Shown piece after piece: positions 32,292 to 41,569 of a stretch of 64,000 bases of DNA (position 1 is the first letter of the stretch; each line of letters starts with the position of its first letter). A program made the translations under genes and the position numbers. Where the stretch lies: assembly GCF_004000785.1 (NCBI RefSeq), contig NZ_BILX01000002.1:1-64000 (forward strand), read 5' to 3'. The notes under the pieces are model-generated. The model was not told the origin of the DNA. It saw nothing but the letters and a program-made list of their open reading frames with translations, and ran no database searches. This stretch comes from Paenibacillus ehimensis NBRC 15659 (GTDB lineage Bacteria; Bacillota; Bacilli; Paenibacillales; NBRC-103111).

Positions 32292-33113
32292 TCAATCCCT
32301 CTCCAACGGATGAGGGTAGCCGTAAGCGCCGTAAAAGGTGCAGGTCTTTGCCGCGCAATCCGCGGCGTAATCAAGTGCCGATTCCATCCGGCCGTGTTTG
32401 ATGTACGCGGTAAGAAAACCGGCGATAAAGCTGTCGCCCGCTCCCATCGTGTCGACAACCTCGGTCGGCTTGACGCCCTGAACGTAGCGCTCGCCGCTGC
32501 GCGAGAACAAAGCTCCCTTGCCTCCCAGCGTAATACCGACGATTTCGACTCCGAGACGATGGCAAGCTTCAATCAACGGGTCGAGCTGATCATCCGGTAG
32601 GTCGGCGCCGGAGAAAAACGCATATTTGATATGAGGGCAGACCCTCTGCAAATAGTCCATGCCGACATTCGTCGAAAAGTCGAAGGAAATGTCGCACGCG
32701 GTTTTGATCTGAGCGAGTTCTCCTTCAATATTGGAATAGCAGCTGGTATGACATACGTCGAATTGGGAAATGTACTCCATGTCGTGAGGAGTCAGCCTTA
32801 AGCGAACAATGTGCTGCGCCGTATTTTTCGGGCCGCCTACGAAGATGCGATTTCCATCGACCAGTTGAACTCCGGGCGAACCGCTCGGAGCGTACACTTG
32901 CCGGGAGAGCTCGTAGGTCACGTGCTCCTGGTCGAGAGATTTCCTGATATGCTCCGCTTTCTGGTCGTTCCCGAAGACGCCGATGTACGCGCATTCGTCG
33001 AAACCGTTTCTTTTGCAATTGACCGCCACATTGACCGCGTTTCCGCCCGGATAATACAGTTGTTGATCCAGATAGCAATCGACGACATTGTCTCCAATCG
33101 CAATCATTTTCAT
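32292..33113 (-). CDS. frlD: Fructosamine (fructoselysine) 6-kinase FrlD
   Basis: A PfkB-family kinase of 273 residues that phosphorylates Amadori products such as fructoselysine at C6. It shows YYPGGNAVNVAVNCKRNG near the start, ITLGGKGALFSRSG, and the C-terminal anion hole VVDTMGAGDSFIAGFL with the catalytic Asp. A longer frame starts at 33131, but GGGAGG lies just before the ATG at 33113. It is the last gene of an operon in exactly the B. subtilis frlBONMD order. FrlB then cleaves the 6-phosphate to glucose-6-phosphate and the free amine. Confidence 0.92.
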   Translation of the reverse strand: MKMIAIGDNVVDCYLDQQLYYPGGNAVNVAVNCKRNGFDECAYIGVFGNDQKAEHIRKSLDQEHVTYELSRQVYAPSGSPGVQLVDGNRIFVGGPKNTAQHIVRLRLTPHDMEYISQFDVCHTSCYSNIEGELAQIKTACDISFDFSTNVGMDYLQRVCPHIKYAFFSGADLPDDQLDPLIEACHRLGVEIVGITLGGKGALFSRSGERYVQGVKPTEVVDTMGAGDSFIAGFLTAYIKHGRMESALDYAADCAAKTCTFYGAYGYPHPLERD

Positions 33114-33144
33114 AAATCGGCAACCTCCCATGATTCAGGCCCGA

Positions 33145-33972
33145 TCATCCTTTCACCGAGCCTGCGGCAATTCCTCGGATAAAGTACTTTTGCATAAAGA
33201 TAAACAACAGAATCAGCGGCAGCGCCGACATGACCAAGCCTGCCAGCAGCACGCCCCAGTCCGTGGATAAAGCGTCTTTAAAGCTCATCAGCCCCGCCGG
33301 AATCGTCTTGTATCTCTCGGAATCGATGAAGATGATGGCAAATAAAAATTCGTTCCATGCATAATAAGCGATCAGTATGGTCGAAGTCAAAATGATCGGA
33401 GTCGACATCGGCATGAAGATACGCCAATAAATTTGGAAAGCGGAGCAGCCGTCGATTTTCGCCGACTCCTCAATTTCTTTGGATACGCCGAGAAAGTACG
33501 AACGGATCAGCAGAACGATAAGCGGCAGCCTGAATGCGATATAAGGCAAAATTAACGCCAGGAGCGTATTGTGCAAATGCGTTTGCTGCAGCAGGATGTA
33601 AAGCGGCACGAGGCACACTTGCGGGTTAAGCATCATTCCGCCCATCACGAACAGCAGCGCCGCTCTGTCGAATCTGAAGGAATATCTGCTGAGACCGAAG
33701 GCGCACAGCGATGCGATCAGAACGACACCCGCGATCGTGCTTATCGTCACGATGCCGCTGTTCACAAAGTAATTGGCCACGCCTTTACTCCAGGCGGTCG
33801 TATAATTGGAGAACAGCCATTTGCTCGGCAGCCCCCAGACCGAGCCGAAGATTTCGTCGTAGCTTTTGAACGACGAGGCGAGCATCCAGGACAATGGATA
33901 GAGGATAACGACAACACCCACGGCGAGCAATAATAAAATGACTGTTTTACTAATGCTGAATTTGGCTGTCAC
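33145..33972 (-). CDS. frlM: ABC permease FrlM
   Basis: A 275-residue carbohydrate-type (CUT1, MalG-like) permease. Six helices, and an EAA loop EESAKIDGCSAFQIYWRIFM (~190-210). The C-terminal QKYFIRGIAAGSVKG is typical of the class. The start is GTG behind AAGGGGG. It is paired with FrlN directly upstream (3-nt gap) for uptake of fructosamines. Confidence 0.9.
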   Translation of the reverse strand: MTAKFSISKTVILLLLAVGVVVILYPLSWMLASSFKSYDEIFGSVWGLPSKWLFSNYTTAWSKGVANYFVNSGIVTISTIAGVVLIASLCAFGLSRYSFRFDRAALLFVMGGMMLNPQVCLVPLYILLQQTHLHNTLLALILPYIAFRLPLIVLLIRSYFLGVSKEIEESAKIDGCSAFQIYWRIFMPMSTPIILTSTILIAYYAWNEFLFAIIFIDSERYKTIPAGLMSFKDALSTDWGVLLAGLVMSALPLILLFIFMQKYFIRGIAAGSVKG

Positions 33973-33975
33973 GAA

Positions 33976-34857
33976 TTAATCCCCCTTGCCTGTTCTGAAA
34001 AATAGGGTCTGCGCGAAAGCCAGAACCGCCGTGATAAGAAACATCAGCATGGCAATCGTAGAGGCATACCCCATGCTGTCTTTGAAGAATCCTGTTTGAT
34101 ACATATGAACCGCGACCGTGATCGAGCTTGTTCCGGGACCGCCGCCTTTCGTCATAATAAACGGTTCGTTAAAGACCATGAACGCGCCCGTGATCGTAAT
34201 GACCGAAGTTACGAAGCACATCTCTTTCACCTGAGGCAGCGTGACGTTGAAGAAGCTTCTGATCTTCCCGGCGCCGTCGATTTTAGCCGCCTCGTACAAA
34301 TCGGCCGGGATTTTCTGGATGGCGACGATGAACAGCATCATGCAGTAGCCGACGCTTTGCCACTGCGAAACCGCGATAACTGCATAAATCGCCGTGGAGC
34401 CCGATCCGAGCCACGGTTTCGCCCAGCTGCCGAGTCCGATCGCCTCCAGAAAAAGATTGAGCAGTCCGTCGGTAGGATGATAGACAAACGTAAACAGCAA
34501 GCAAATGACGGTGATCGAAATCACGACCGGGACAAAATAAATGGTGCGGAAAAGCGGAGAAATTTTACGGAATGCTTCGTCTTCCAATACTGCGGCCAAA
34601 ATCAGCCCGAACCCCACTTGAAAAATGACCGAGATGACCGCATATTTTACATTATTGATTAGAGCGGTAACGATAACGGGGTCGGAAAAGAGCGTTTTGT
34701 AATTGTCCAATCCGATAAAGCTTCTTTTCCCCGAAAGCATGGAAAATTCCTGAAAGCTGTAAACCAGGTTTTGTATGAGTGGCATATAGACGAACAAGGC
34801 CAGCATGAGCAGGCACGGAAAAATAAACAAAAAAGGAGCCAGCTTGCTTGATTTCAC
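33976..34857 (-). CDS. frlN: ABC permease FrlN
   Basis: A 293-residue MalF-like permease with six helices, YSFQEFSMLSGKRSFIGLDNY after the first helix, and an EAA loop YEAAKIDGAGKIRSFFNVTLP (two residues longer than shown if counted to the helix end). GTG start behind GGAGG at 7-nt spacing. Forms the channel with FrlM. Confidence 0.9.
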   Translation of the reverse strand: MKSSKLAPFLFIFPCLLMLALFVYMPLIQNLVYSFQEFSMLSGKRSFIGLDNYKTLFSDPVIVTALINNVKYAVISVIFQVGFGLILAAVLEDEAFRKISPLFRTIYFVPVVISITVICLLFTFVYHPTDGLLNLFLEAIGLGSWAKPWLGSGSTAIYAVIAVSQWQSVGYCMMLFIVAIQKIPADLYEAAKIDGAGKIRSFFNVTLPQVKEMCFVTSVITITGAFMVFNEPFIMTKGGGPGTSSITVAVHMYQTGFFKDSMGYASTIAMLMFLITAVLAFAQTLFFRTGKGD

Positions 34858-34941
34858 TTTGTCTCCTCCGATCTTTCACCTATCAGGAGCATTGGTTTGG
34901 TAAAAACCGGCTCGCAATGCTCCCTTGTTCCGGTCGGTTCG

Positions 34942-36225
34942 TTACTTTGCATTTTGAAGCGATTTGGCCGCCTTCTGCACGCTTTCCATCACCTGCTGAG
35001 GCGTCATCGACTTGGACGCCATCGCTTGGCCGCCTTTCATGAAGGCGTCCGCTATGGCAATGTTGATTGCATTGTCAAGCCAAGGCGTCGTCTCGGAAGC
35101 GTTCATAATGACATCGACCGCTTCCAAAGTTCCCTTCGGGGAGTTCTCGGCGGTGGCAGAGCCTTTCACGACGGTCATCGCCCCGGCATCCTTCTGGAAT
35201 TTCGCCGCATTTTCAGGCGATACGATAAATTTCACAAACTTCTCGGCGAGCTCCTGATGCTTGCCTGTATTGCTGATCATGAATCCTTCCGGAGCCCCGG
35301 TTAACGCCCCCGGATTGCCCTTGCCTTCGGGAAGCGCAGGGAAATTGAAAAAGTCGAACTCCAGCTGGGGGTTTTTCGTCAAATAGCCGAGCTCGGCAAA
35401 CTGCAAATACATGACCGGCACCTTTTCCGCGATAAACAGATTTCTGGCGGCCTCGTGATCGATGGATGTCGCGACCGGCCCCATGTAAGACACCAGCTTG
35501 TCCCAATATTCAAGAACTTTTACATAGCCGGGGTCCGAATATTGCGCTGTTTCCGTCTTGTAATCCTTCGCGATGACCTCGGGGCTGAGCATCCGCTGGT
35601 TCATCGTGCCCAAGTAGTGACTGATGGCCCATGTATTTTGCAGCCCTTCCATGAGCGGTGCGTCGTATCCGGCGCCCTTCAGCTTATCAAGCGCGGCAAT
35701 CAATTCGTCCCACGTCTTCGGCTTCTGTATGCCCGCCTTTTCGAACGCTTTTTTGTTATAAAAGAACGCCTTTCCGTCCATCGTAAACGGAACGCCGTAA
35801 ATTTTGCCGTTAAACGTGAACGGCTTGATCTGCGATTTAATAATCGTATTCGCCCAGTTTGCATCGGAATCGAACATGGACGTAATGTCTTTAACCTTTC
35901 CGGAAGACACCAGGTTTTCCGCAAAGCTGTCGGACCAGGAAGTGAACACGTCGGGGATGTTGTTGGAAGAAACGAGCACCTTGATCTTTTCTTTGTAGCT
36001 GTCGTTCAGCACCGATTCCATTTCAACCTTCACGCCGGGATTTTGCTTCTCGAACTCCTTCACAATGTAGTTGAAATAAGAATTTCTCGGTTCGCTGGGC
36101 CAGCGGTGGAAAAATTTCAGCGTCTGTTGGTCTTTCGACCCCGTCTGATCCCCGTTCGAGGAGCTGCAAGCTGCCGTCAGTACAATGAGAACGCTTGCAA
36201 AGATTGCGACCGTTTTTCTTTTCAT
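34942..36225 (-). CDS. frlO: Fructosamine-binding lipoprotein FrlO
   Basis: About 427 residues. Lipoprotein signal with lipobox LTAAC, then a family-1 sugar-binding fold: LKFFHRWPSEPRNSYFNYIV, PDVFTSWSDSFAENL, GKIYGVPFTMDGKAFFYNK (maltose-binding-protein-like) and WDELIAALDKLK. The frame opens with GTG at 36237, but that is only 1-2 nt from GGAGG, so the ATG at 36225 is preferred. It delivers Amadori products to FrlMN. The operon has no ATPase gene; in B. subtilis the general ATPase MsmX serves several such importers. Confidence 0.9.
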   Translation of the reverse strand: MKRKTVAIFASVLIVLTAACSSSNGDQTGSKDQQTLKFFHRWPSEPRNSYFNYIVKEFEKQNPGVKVEMESVLNDSYKEKIKVLVSSNNIPDVFTSWSDSFAENLVSSGKVKDITSMFDSDANWANTIIKSQIKPFTFNGKIYGVPFTMDGKAFFYNKKAFEKAGIQKPKTWDELIAALDKLKGAGYDAPLMEGLQNTWAISHYLGTMNQRMLSPEVIAKDYKTETAQYSDPGYVKVLEYWDKLVSYMGPVATSIDHEAARNLFIAEKVPVMYLQFAELGYLTKNPQLEFDFFNFPALPEGKGNPGALTGAPEGFMISNTGKHQELAEKFVKFIVSPENAAKFQKDAGAMTVVKGSATAENSPKGTLEAVDVIMNASETTPWLDNAINIAIADAFMKGGQAMASKSMTPQQVMESVQKAAKSLQNAK

Positions 36226-36386
36226 AGATGATTTCACACCTCCGCTAAAGATAAACTCCGTTTGGATCCGCCAATCCCCGCCTGCCGCTTCTCCGCCGCC
36301 GTTTTGGTTATGGCGGTAGTTCCCGAACCGGGAAACGCCATAACCAAAACATACGACAGCCTATCTTTTCATTCAAGCGGCAAATT

Positions 36387-37364
36387 TTAATAGTCCATTT
36401 TCCACATGTAACGGCGGACGGAAAGCGGATGTCCTCTAAATTCCGACAAATACTGAGCGTACTGTCTGAGCACAACGCCGGCGACCAGATTGGCGAAATA
36501 ATTGCGCACTTCGGCCGAGATGCCTTCCATATCGAACGTTTCCGCATCGACGAGTACGATTTTGTCGGAGAATTTCTGGCAGAAATCGTGTGCGCGGTCG
36601 TCCATCAGACGCGTCTCGCCGATTCCTTTGATGATGATGAAGGGTACGTCGTAGTCGGTAACTTCGAACGGCCCGTGGAAGTATTCGCCGGCATGAATCG
36701 CGCTGGAATGAATCCACTGCATCTCTTGAAGAAGACAAATGGCGAACGAGTAAGCCAGCGAGTAATTGATGCCGCTCGCCATCGTGTAAATGATCGACTC
36801 CCGCTTGTACTCGCTGCCGAAAGCTTTGGCCGCTTCAAGCGTATTGGCTTTGTTTCGTTCGAACACGTCGTGAAGGCTTGTCTCGACGGAAGCCACGGCG
36901 CGGGCATATTTTTCGTTCGGATAGAGCGCATGGAGAATGCCGAAGATCAATCGGTATAAAATGCCGTAATTGTTTTCTTCCGCACGCGCCTCCGTTCCCC
37001 AGTCGTAATGCAGTCTGTATTCGGCCGCGTTCCAGAGCGGCGAGTCGACAAGGTGGGAAAGGCTAATTGTCAACGCGCCTTTAGTACGGGCAAATTCCGT
37101 CGCTTTGACGGTTTCAGGCGTATTGCCGGAATGAGAGCAGGAGATTACGACAGATTTTTCGTTAAGCGCTTTCGGAGATCGAAGAATAAATTCGTTGGAC
37201 GAGTAAACAGCCGAAGGAATATCGATTTCTCTGTCAAGAATGTACTGCGCCGGGGTGAGAGTCGCCATCGAGCCGCCGCATGCAACAAAGTAAATGTTGC
37301 CGATCTCGCGTGATTTTACTGCCTCGATCGCCGCTTTCAGTTGTTGTGCATGCTCTTGATTCAT
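36387..37364 (-). CDS. frlB: Fructosamine deglycase FrlB
   Basis: A 325-residue SIS-domain enzyme that cleaves fructosamine 6-phosphates to glucose 6-phosphate and amine (B. subtilis FrlB, 328 residues). It has two SIS domains: IYFVACGGSMATLTPAQY, VVISCSHSGNTPETVKATEF, then SIIYTMASGINYSLAYSFAI, MQWIHSSAIHAGEYFHGPFE, and the C-terminal HPLSVRRYMWKMDY nearly matching FrlB. The frame is open from 37412, but GGAGG sits ~10 nt before the ATG at 37364, giving the usual length. First gene of the frl operon, divergent from frlR. Confidence 0.93.
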   Translation of the reverse strand: MNQEHAQQLKAAIEAVKSREIGNIYFVACGGSMATLTPAQYILDREIDIPSAVYSSNEFILRSPKALNEKSVVISCSHSGNTPETVKATEFARTKGALTISLSHLVDSPLWNAAEYRLHYDWGTEARAEENNYGILYRLIFGILHALYPNEKYARAVASVETSLHDVFERNKANTLEAAKAFGSEYKRESIIYTMASGINYSLAYSFAICLLQEMQWIHSSAIHAGEYFHGPFEVTDYDVPFIIIKGIGETRLMDDRAHDFCQKFSDKIVLVDAETFDMEGISAEVRNYFANLVAGVVLRQYAQYLSEFRGHPLSVRRYMWKMDY

Positions 37365-37398
37365 AGAAATTGTAGCCTCCTGTTTGCTTATATTCATC

Positions 37399-37449
37399 AC
37401 GTTACATTCCATAATGTATCGTATTGTAACGTGATGTACGTTATGTTAC
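37399..37449 (-). promoter_or_regulatory. Inverted repeats upstream of frlB (candidate FrlR operator)
   Basis: ACGTTACA and TGTAACGT arms at 37399-37406 and 37425-37432. A second, overlapping 24-bp imperfect palindrome with GTAAC/GTTAC ends lies at 37426-37449. There are three GTAAC half-sites in 50 bp just upstream of the operon. GntR/HutC proteins typically bind such GT-rich palindromes. Assignment to FrlR is inference. Confidence 0.5.
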
Positions 37450-37713
37450 TATAGATCTTGTACAAATTCAATAGCCAAATAAAAAATATCCCCGTCTCGG
37501 ATCGAACGTCATCCGTCGAACAGGCCGGGAATGGCGCGCGGGAGGAGACGACTGTGCGGCGGTGTCATTATACTCTTCCCGCGGAATGGTTTATAATGTG
37601 GGTAAGTTCTACTATCCCTGGTGCTCCGTAACGAATGTCATGCCGAGTCGGACTCAAAGGCCGGTATCCTGTACTTTAAAAAATACGGAGATTAGATTCG
37701 AGAAGGTGTAAAT

Positions 37714-38430
37714 ATGAGCAGACTGGATCAAGACAATGTTGTGCCGATGTATATTCAGTTGAAGCAAATTATTAAGGACGAACTGGCCAGCGGCAAGCTC
37801 AAGCCTGGACAGAAGCTGCCTACGGAATTTGAATTGTGCGAGATGTACTCGATTAGCCGCCGGACGGTTCGATCGGCGATTACCGAGCTTATTGAGGAGG
37901 GGCTGCTCACCCGGAAGCAAGGTAAGGGGACCTTTATCAGCTCCAACAAAATCGAAAGAGAGCTCGGGCCCATCCTGGGGTTTTCGGAAATATGCAAGCT
38001 GAACGGACTTGCCGCTTCCTCGGAGGTCATCGAGCAAAAACGAATCGAAGCCAGCCCGTCGCTTGCAACGGCAATGGGTGTTCCCGTCCATTCCGAAATC
38101 GTGTCCATCAAGCGCGTCATGATGGCCGATAACGTGCCCGTCATGCTGGACTTCACGTATCTTCCTCCCCAGTATATGTCGCTGCTGAACGAAGACCTGA
38201 CGAACAAATCGCTCTATGCGACGCTGCGGGATCAATTTCACGTTGTTCTGAACAGGACTCGGAGATCGATCCAGATTGTGTTTGCCGATGCGTTCCAATC
38301 CAAACATTTGAAGGTAAAAAAAGGATACCCTCTCTTGATGATTCAGGGACCGGTCTACTCCCCCGACATGAAAGTCATCCATTACGGAGATCAATATATC
38401 GTCGGAGATAAAATAAAATTTTATATCTGA
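37714..38430 (+). CDS. frlR: GntR/HutC-family regulator FrlR
   Basis: A 238-residue regulator with an N-terminal GntR winged helix (~8-75: PMYIQLKQIIKDELASGKL, KLPTEFELCEMYSISRRTVR, EGLLTRKQGKGTFIS) and a C-terminal UTRA ligand domain (~95-235). It is divergent from frlB and in the position of B. subtilis frlR, so it likely represses the frl operon until a fructosamine phosphate binds. AGAAGGTG precedes the ATG. Confidence 0.9.
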   Translation: MSRLDQDNVVPMYIQLKQIIKDELASGKLKPGQKLPTEFELCEMYSISRRTVRSAITELIEEGLLTRKQGKGTFISSNKIERELGPILGFSEICKLNGLAASSEVIEQKRIEASPSLATAMGVPVHSEIVSIKRVMMADNVPVMLDFTYLPPQYMSLLNEDLTNKSLYATLRDQFHVVLNRTRRSIQIVFADAFQSKHLKVKKGYPLLMIQGPVYSPDMKVIHYGDQYIVGDKIKFYI

Positions 38431-38442
38431 CCCCCAAAACAA

Positions 38443-38467
38443 AAAAGCCACGATTTACGTGACTTTT
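38443..38467 (+). terminator. Terminator of frlR
   Basis: AAAAG-C-CACG/CGTG-A-CTTTT stem with a 5-nt loop and T run, 13 nt after the stop. Confidence 0.7.
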
Positions 38468-38724
38468 CATGAGACGATATTCTTGTCTTACAACACGGCG
38501 TTTCCCCGGAGCAGCCGCTTCATGTCCAGCTCGCGGGCGGGCACGTCGATCACGCAGGCAAGCGCCGCCGCCCTTAATAAAAGCGGACGTTACGCCCTTT
38601 CCCCGACGGATCGTGGAGATCGATCGGAATAGCCGCTGCGGGCGATCGCGTCATCGAAACGCCGTCCTTAAAAGGTCCGCGGCTTGCAGGTAGAAGCGCC
38701 CTCCTTGCATGGATGATACGAAAA
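38468..38724. other. Gap between frlR and katA
   Basis: No intact gene. A minus-strand frame ending at about 38487 (ALACVIDVPARELDMKRLLR and a few more codons) looks like the C-terminus of a lost enzyme gene. Otherwise nothing identifiable. Confidence 0.3.
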
Positions 38725-38752
38725 AAGACCGCCCTCGGTTGAGAGCGGTCTT
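38725..38752 (-). terminator. Terminator of katA
   Basis: AAGACCGC/GCGGTCTT stem, followed by TTTT on the minus strand, 8 nt after the katA stop codon. Confidence 0.85.
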
Positions 38753-38759
38753 CCCGTTT

Positions 38760-40217
38760 CTAGTTCGAACGCGGAATAAAGCTTTGGATATCGATGCCGA
38801 GCCCTTGCGCGAGCCGCATCCCGTACTCTGCATCCGCCCGGAAAAAGTTGCAGATGGCGCGCAGCTGGATGTCCTGGCTCGTCTGCTTCAGATCGTTGAC
38901 CAGATTGCGGATCAGGTTGTCCTGCTCTTGCTTCGTATAGCTGCGGTACCGCTCGCCGGCCTGCGTGAAATCGTCGGTTTTCTCGATTTTTTGCCGGAGT
39001 GCGGGACCGGTCAGCGGCGCTTCGCTTTCCGCATAGGCCGGGTCCTCCTGTGGACTGCCGGAAGTGCTGTTCGGCTCGTAGTTAACCGTAGACGTATCCT
39101 GCTTCACGTTCATCGCCCCGTCGCGCTGATGGTTGCGGACAGGCGCATACGGGCAGTTGATTGGAATCTGCAGGTAGTTCGCGCCAAGCCGGTACCGCTG
39201 CGTATCAGGGTAGGAGAACAGACGGCCCTGCAGCAGCTTATCCTCAGAAGGCTCGATCCCCGGCACCAAGGCGCTCGGCGAGAAGGCGGACTGCTCGACC
39301 TCGGCGAAGAAATTGTCCGGGTTCCGGTTCAGCGTCATCGTGCCGATGCGGTGCAGCGGGTACGCATCCTCGGGCCATACCTTCGTCGCGTCGAGCGGGT
39401 CGAAGCCCCACCGGTCCAAGTCCTCCGGCGGCATCAACTGCACATGCAGCGCCCACTGCGGGAAGCTCCCGTCCCGGATCCGGTCGAACAAATCTCTCGT
39501 CGCATGATTGAAGTCTCGGCCCTGAACCTCCCGGGCCTCATCGGCGGACAAATTCACGACGCCTTGCAGCGATTTCCAGTGGTATTTGACGTACGTGACT
39601 TTGCCTTCCGCATTCACCCATTTGAACGCATGCACGCTGAAGCCGTCCATTTGCCGGTAATTGGCGGGAGTCCCGTGATCCGAGAACACCCAAGTCAGCA
39701 TATGCGTCGATTCCGGCGACAGCGTCATGAAGTCCCAGTACCTTGCCGGGTCTTGGATATTGGTGTCCGGTGCGGGCTTGAGCGAATGAACCATATCCGG
39801 GAATTTCAGCGCGTCGCGGATAAAGAATACCGGCAAGTGGTTGCCGACGATGTCGTAATTGCCTTCTTGCGTGTACAGCTTCACGGCGAAGCCGCGCGGA
39901 TCGCGGGCCGTCTCCGGCGAGCCGGTCCCATGGATCACGGTCGAGAACCGAACGAAGACGGGCGTCTCCTGCCCGGCCTCTTGCAGAAAATGCGCCTTCG
40001 TATAAGGCTTCATGCTCCGCTCGACGCGGAATACGCCGTGCGCCCCCGCGCCGCGCGCATGCACCACCCGTTCCGGGATACGCTCCCGGTCGAAGTGGGC
40101 CAGCTTCTCCAGCAGATGATAGTCCTCCAGCAGCGTCGGTCCGCGGCGGCCGGCCGTACGCGAATTTTGATTATCCCCCACGGGGGCGCCTTGATTGGTC
40201 GTCAAACGATGGTCCAT
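38760..40217 (-). CDS. katA: Heme catalase KatA
   Basis: Decomposes H2O2 to water and oxygen in the cytoplasm. The 485-residue protein is a small-subunit (clade 3) catalase close in size to B. subtilis KatA (483). Key residues are visible: catalytic His53 in ERVVHARGAGAHG, Asn126 in YDIVGNHLPVFF, and heme-ligand Tyr336 in RLFSYPDTQRYRLG. The start is ATG behind GGTGAG. The upstream palindrome TTAGACTTGATCTAA shares its first 8 bases with one in front of the nearby perR, so peroxide-induced derepression by PerR is likely. Confidence 0.96.
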   Translation of the reverse strand: MDHRLTTNQGAPVGDNQNSRTAGRRGPTLLEDYHLLEKLAHFDRERIPERVVHARGAGAHGVFRVERSMKPYTKAHFLQEAGQETPVFVRFSTVIHGTGSPETARDPRGFAVKLYTQEGNYDIVGNHLPVFFIRDALKFPDMVHSLKPAPDTNIQDPARYWDFMTLSPESTHMLTWVFSDHGTPANYRQMDGFSVHAFKWVNAEGKVTYVKYHWKSLQGVVNLSADEAREVQGRDFNHATRDLFDRIRDGSFPQWALHVQLMPPEDLDRWGFDPLDATKVWPEDAYPLHRIGTMTLNRNPDNFFAEVEQSAFSPSALVPGIEPSEDKLLQGRLFSYPDTQRYRLGANYLQIPINCPYAPVRNHQRDGAMNVKQDTSTVNYEPNSTSGSPQEDPAYAESEAPLTGPALRQKIEKTDDFTQAGERYRSYTKQEQDNLIRNLVNDLKQTSQDIQLRAICNFFRADAEYGMRLAQGLGIDIQSFIPRSN

Positions 40218-40244
40218 AGCTTGATCTCACCTTCCAAATTGAAT

Positions 40245-40259
40245 TTAGACTTGATCTAA
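40245..40259 (-). promoter_or_regulatory. PerR-like box upstream of katA
   Basis: TTAGACTTGATCTAA, an inverted repeat with TTAGA/TCTAA ends in the 7-1-7 size of Fur-family operators, 28 nt before the katA start. It shares TTAGACTT with the box at 41570. Confidence 0.55.
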
Positions 40260-40350
40260 GTTATGAACTCATTGTACCATCGCTGCATGACGGAATCATG
40301 AGCTTTCCGTGAGGTTTTCATGAAGATCGGATGAAGCGGGCGGCCGACTG

Positions 40351-41175
40351 TTAGTCGGCCAGCCGATATCCGACCCCGCGCACCGTTGCGATGTACTGCG
40401 GTGCGGCGGGATTGTCGCCCAACTTTTTGCGCAAGCTTTTCACATGAACGTCGACGACGTTGCTGCCGCCGGCAAACGAGCTGCCCCAGATGCGATCCAT
40501 GATCTCGTCGCGCGACAGCACGGCCCCTTCCGCTTGAAGCAGCATCAGCAGAATTTCGTATTCCGTCTTCGTGCATTCGATACGGCTGCTGCCGCGCATA
40601 ACGGTCATTTTCTTGGTATCGATCTGCAGATCCTTGAAGCTGCCGACGCTGTTCTCTTCTTCCGCATCGGCCAGGCCGCTGAGCTTGCGCTCGATCCGGT
40701 ACATGGCCTCCTGCAGACCTGTCGGCCAAGGCAGCAGTTCCCCGAGCCCGGTGAAGCCGCTATCCGCCAGCTCCCGCTCGCCGCCCAGCAGCACCGAGCG
40801 GGCTTGCTTCTTCGGATCGGAAGCAAGCGCCTCCCGGATGCCGGCCACGCCTTCCCAATCCGCCGTTGTCACATCGAATACGAACAGATCGACGGCCAAT
40901 GCATTCATAACCTGGGACTCGAACCGGTGAAACACAAGAACGTCGTAGCATTCGCCCGCCAATCCATTGATCAGCGGATGCAGCGAGCCGGGGAACGGAC
41001 TGATCACGGCTACGCGCTTCGTTTGGGCGCATAGGAAAGGCCTCGTGCTCCCCGTCTCTCCTGTGCTTGAAGCCGTAGGCGCCGCTGGCCGCTCCGCGTC
41101 GGCCGTTCCGGTGCCCTCCGTTTGCGAATAGGTGATCCGCATAAGCGGCTGCATTACGCTTTCGGATGTTTGCAT
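40351..41175 (-). CDS. OmpR-type DNA-binding protein with degenerate receiver-like domain
   Basis: About 274 residues. The C-terminal ~100 residues are a clear OmpR/PhoB winged helix (ECTKTEYEILLMLLQAEGAV, SRDEIMDRIWG, VVDVHVKSLRKKLGDNP, ATVRGVGYRLAD). Residues ~50-150 have the size of a receiver domain (VAVISPFPGSLHPLINGLAG, VDLFVFDVTTADW) but lack the acidic pair and the K of a normal phosphoacceptor site, so it may not be phosphorylated. The N-terminal ~45 residues are low-complexity. It overlaps the end of perR, so the two are co-transcribed; an ATG at 41175 is behind GAGGGGG. It is probably an extra regulator of the peroxide response; inference. Confidence 0.8.
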   Translation of the reverse strand: MQTSESVMQPLMRITYSQTEGTGTADAERPAAPTASSTGETGSTRPFLCAQTKRVAVISPFPGSLHPLINGLAGECYDVLVFHRFESQVMNALAVDLFVFDVTTADWEGVAGIREALASDPKKQARSVLLGGERELADSGFTGLGELLPWPTGLQEAMYRIERKLSGLADAEEENSVGSFKDLQIDTKKMTVMRGSSRIECTKTEYEILLMLLQAEGAVLSRDEIMDRIWGSSFAGGSNVVDVHVKSLRKKLGDNPAAPQYIATVRGVGYRLAD

Positions 41176-41546
41176 GAATAGCATACCCCCTCGAAGACGA
41201 CTTGGCTGTGATGCACGTCGTAGTTCGTTTTCGCTGCAACCTCCCTAATCCATTCGGCCGGCGGCGCGGACAGCACTTCGTCTACCCGCCCGCACTTCGT
41301 ACACACAATATGGTAATGGTCTTCCGTCCGTCCATCGTAACGGCTAGCGGTTTCCCCCAGCTTGAGCTCTCGAATCAGCCCCGCATCCGTCAAGTACCGA
41401 AGCGAGTTGTACACCGTGCCGTAAGCAAATTGGTGGCCGTTCATACGCAGCCGCTCCATAATCTCGGCGGCCGTCGGATGATCGTCGCAGCTTTGGATCA
41501 GATCGAGGATCGTTTTGCGCTGCGTGGTTAAATTCAATCTGCTCAT
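41154..41546 (-). CDS. perR: Fur-family peroxide regulator PerR
   Basis: A 130-residue Fur-family repressor. N-terminal winged helix (LTTQRKTILDLIQSCDDHPT, AYGTVYNSLRYLTDAGLI) and C-terminal metal domain with DHYHIVCTKCGRVDEV and VVFEGVCYSCKHPKA, giving the two CxxC pairs of the structural zinc site. The family is widespread; the katA neighbour and the shared operator point to PerR rather than Fur or Zur. A longer frame from 41606 exists, but GAAGGGGTGAG precedes the ATG at 41546. Its own promoter carries a PerR-like box (41570-41584), indicating autoregulation. Confidence 0.85.
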   Translation of the reverse strand: MSRLNLTTQRKTILDLIQSCDDHPTAAEIMERLRMNGHQFAYGTVYNSLRYLTDAGLIRELKLGETASRYDGRTEDHYHIVCTKCGRVDEVLSAPPAEWIREVAAKTNYDVHHSQVVFEGVCYSCKHPKA

Positions 41547-41569
41547 CAGGCTCACCCCTTCAATAGTAT

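Noticed and set aside
38709-40259. 516-codon plus-strand open frame
   Set aside because: Antisense to katA, with Arg-rich shadow composition.
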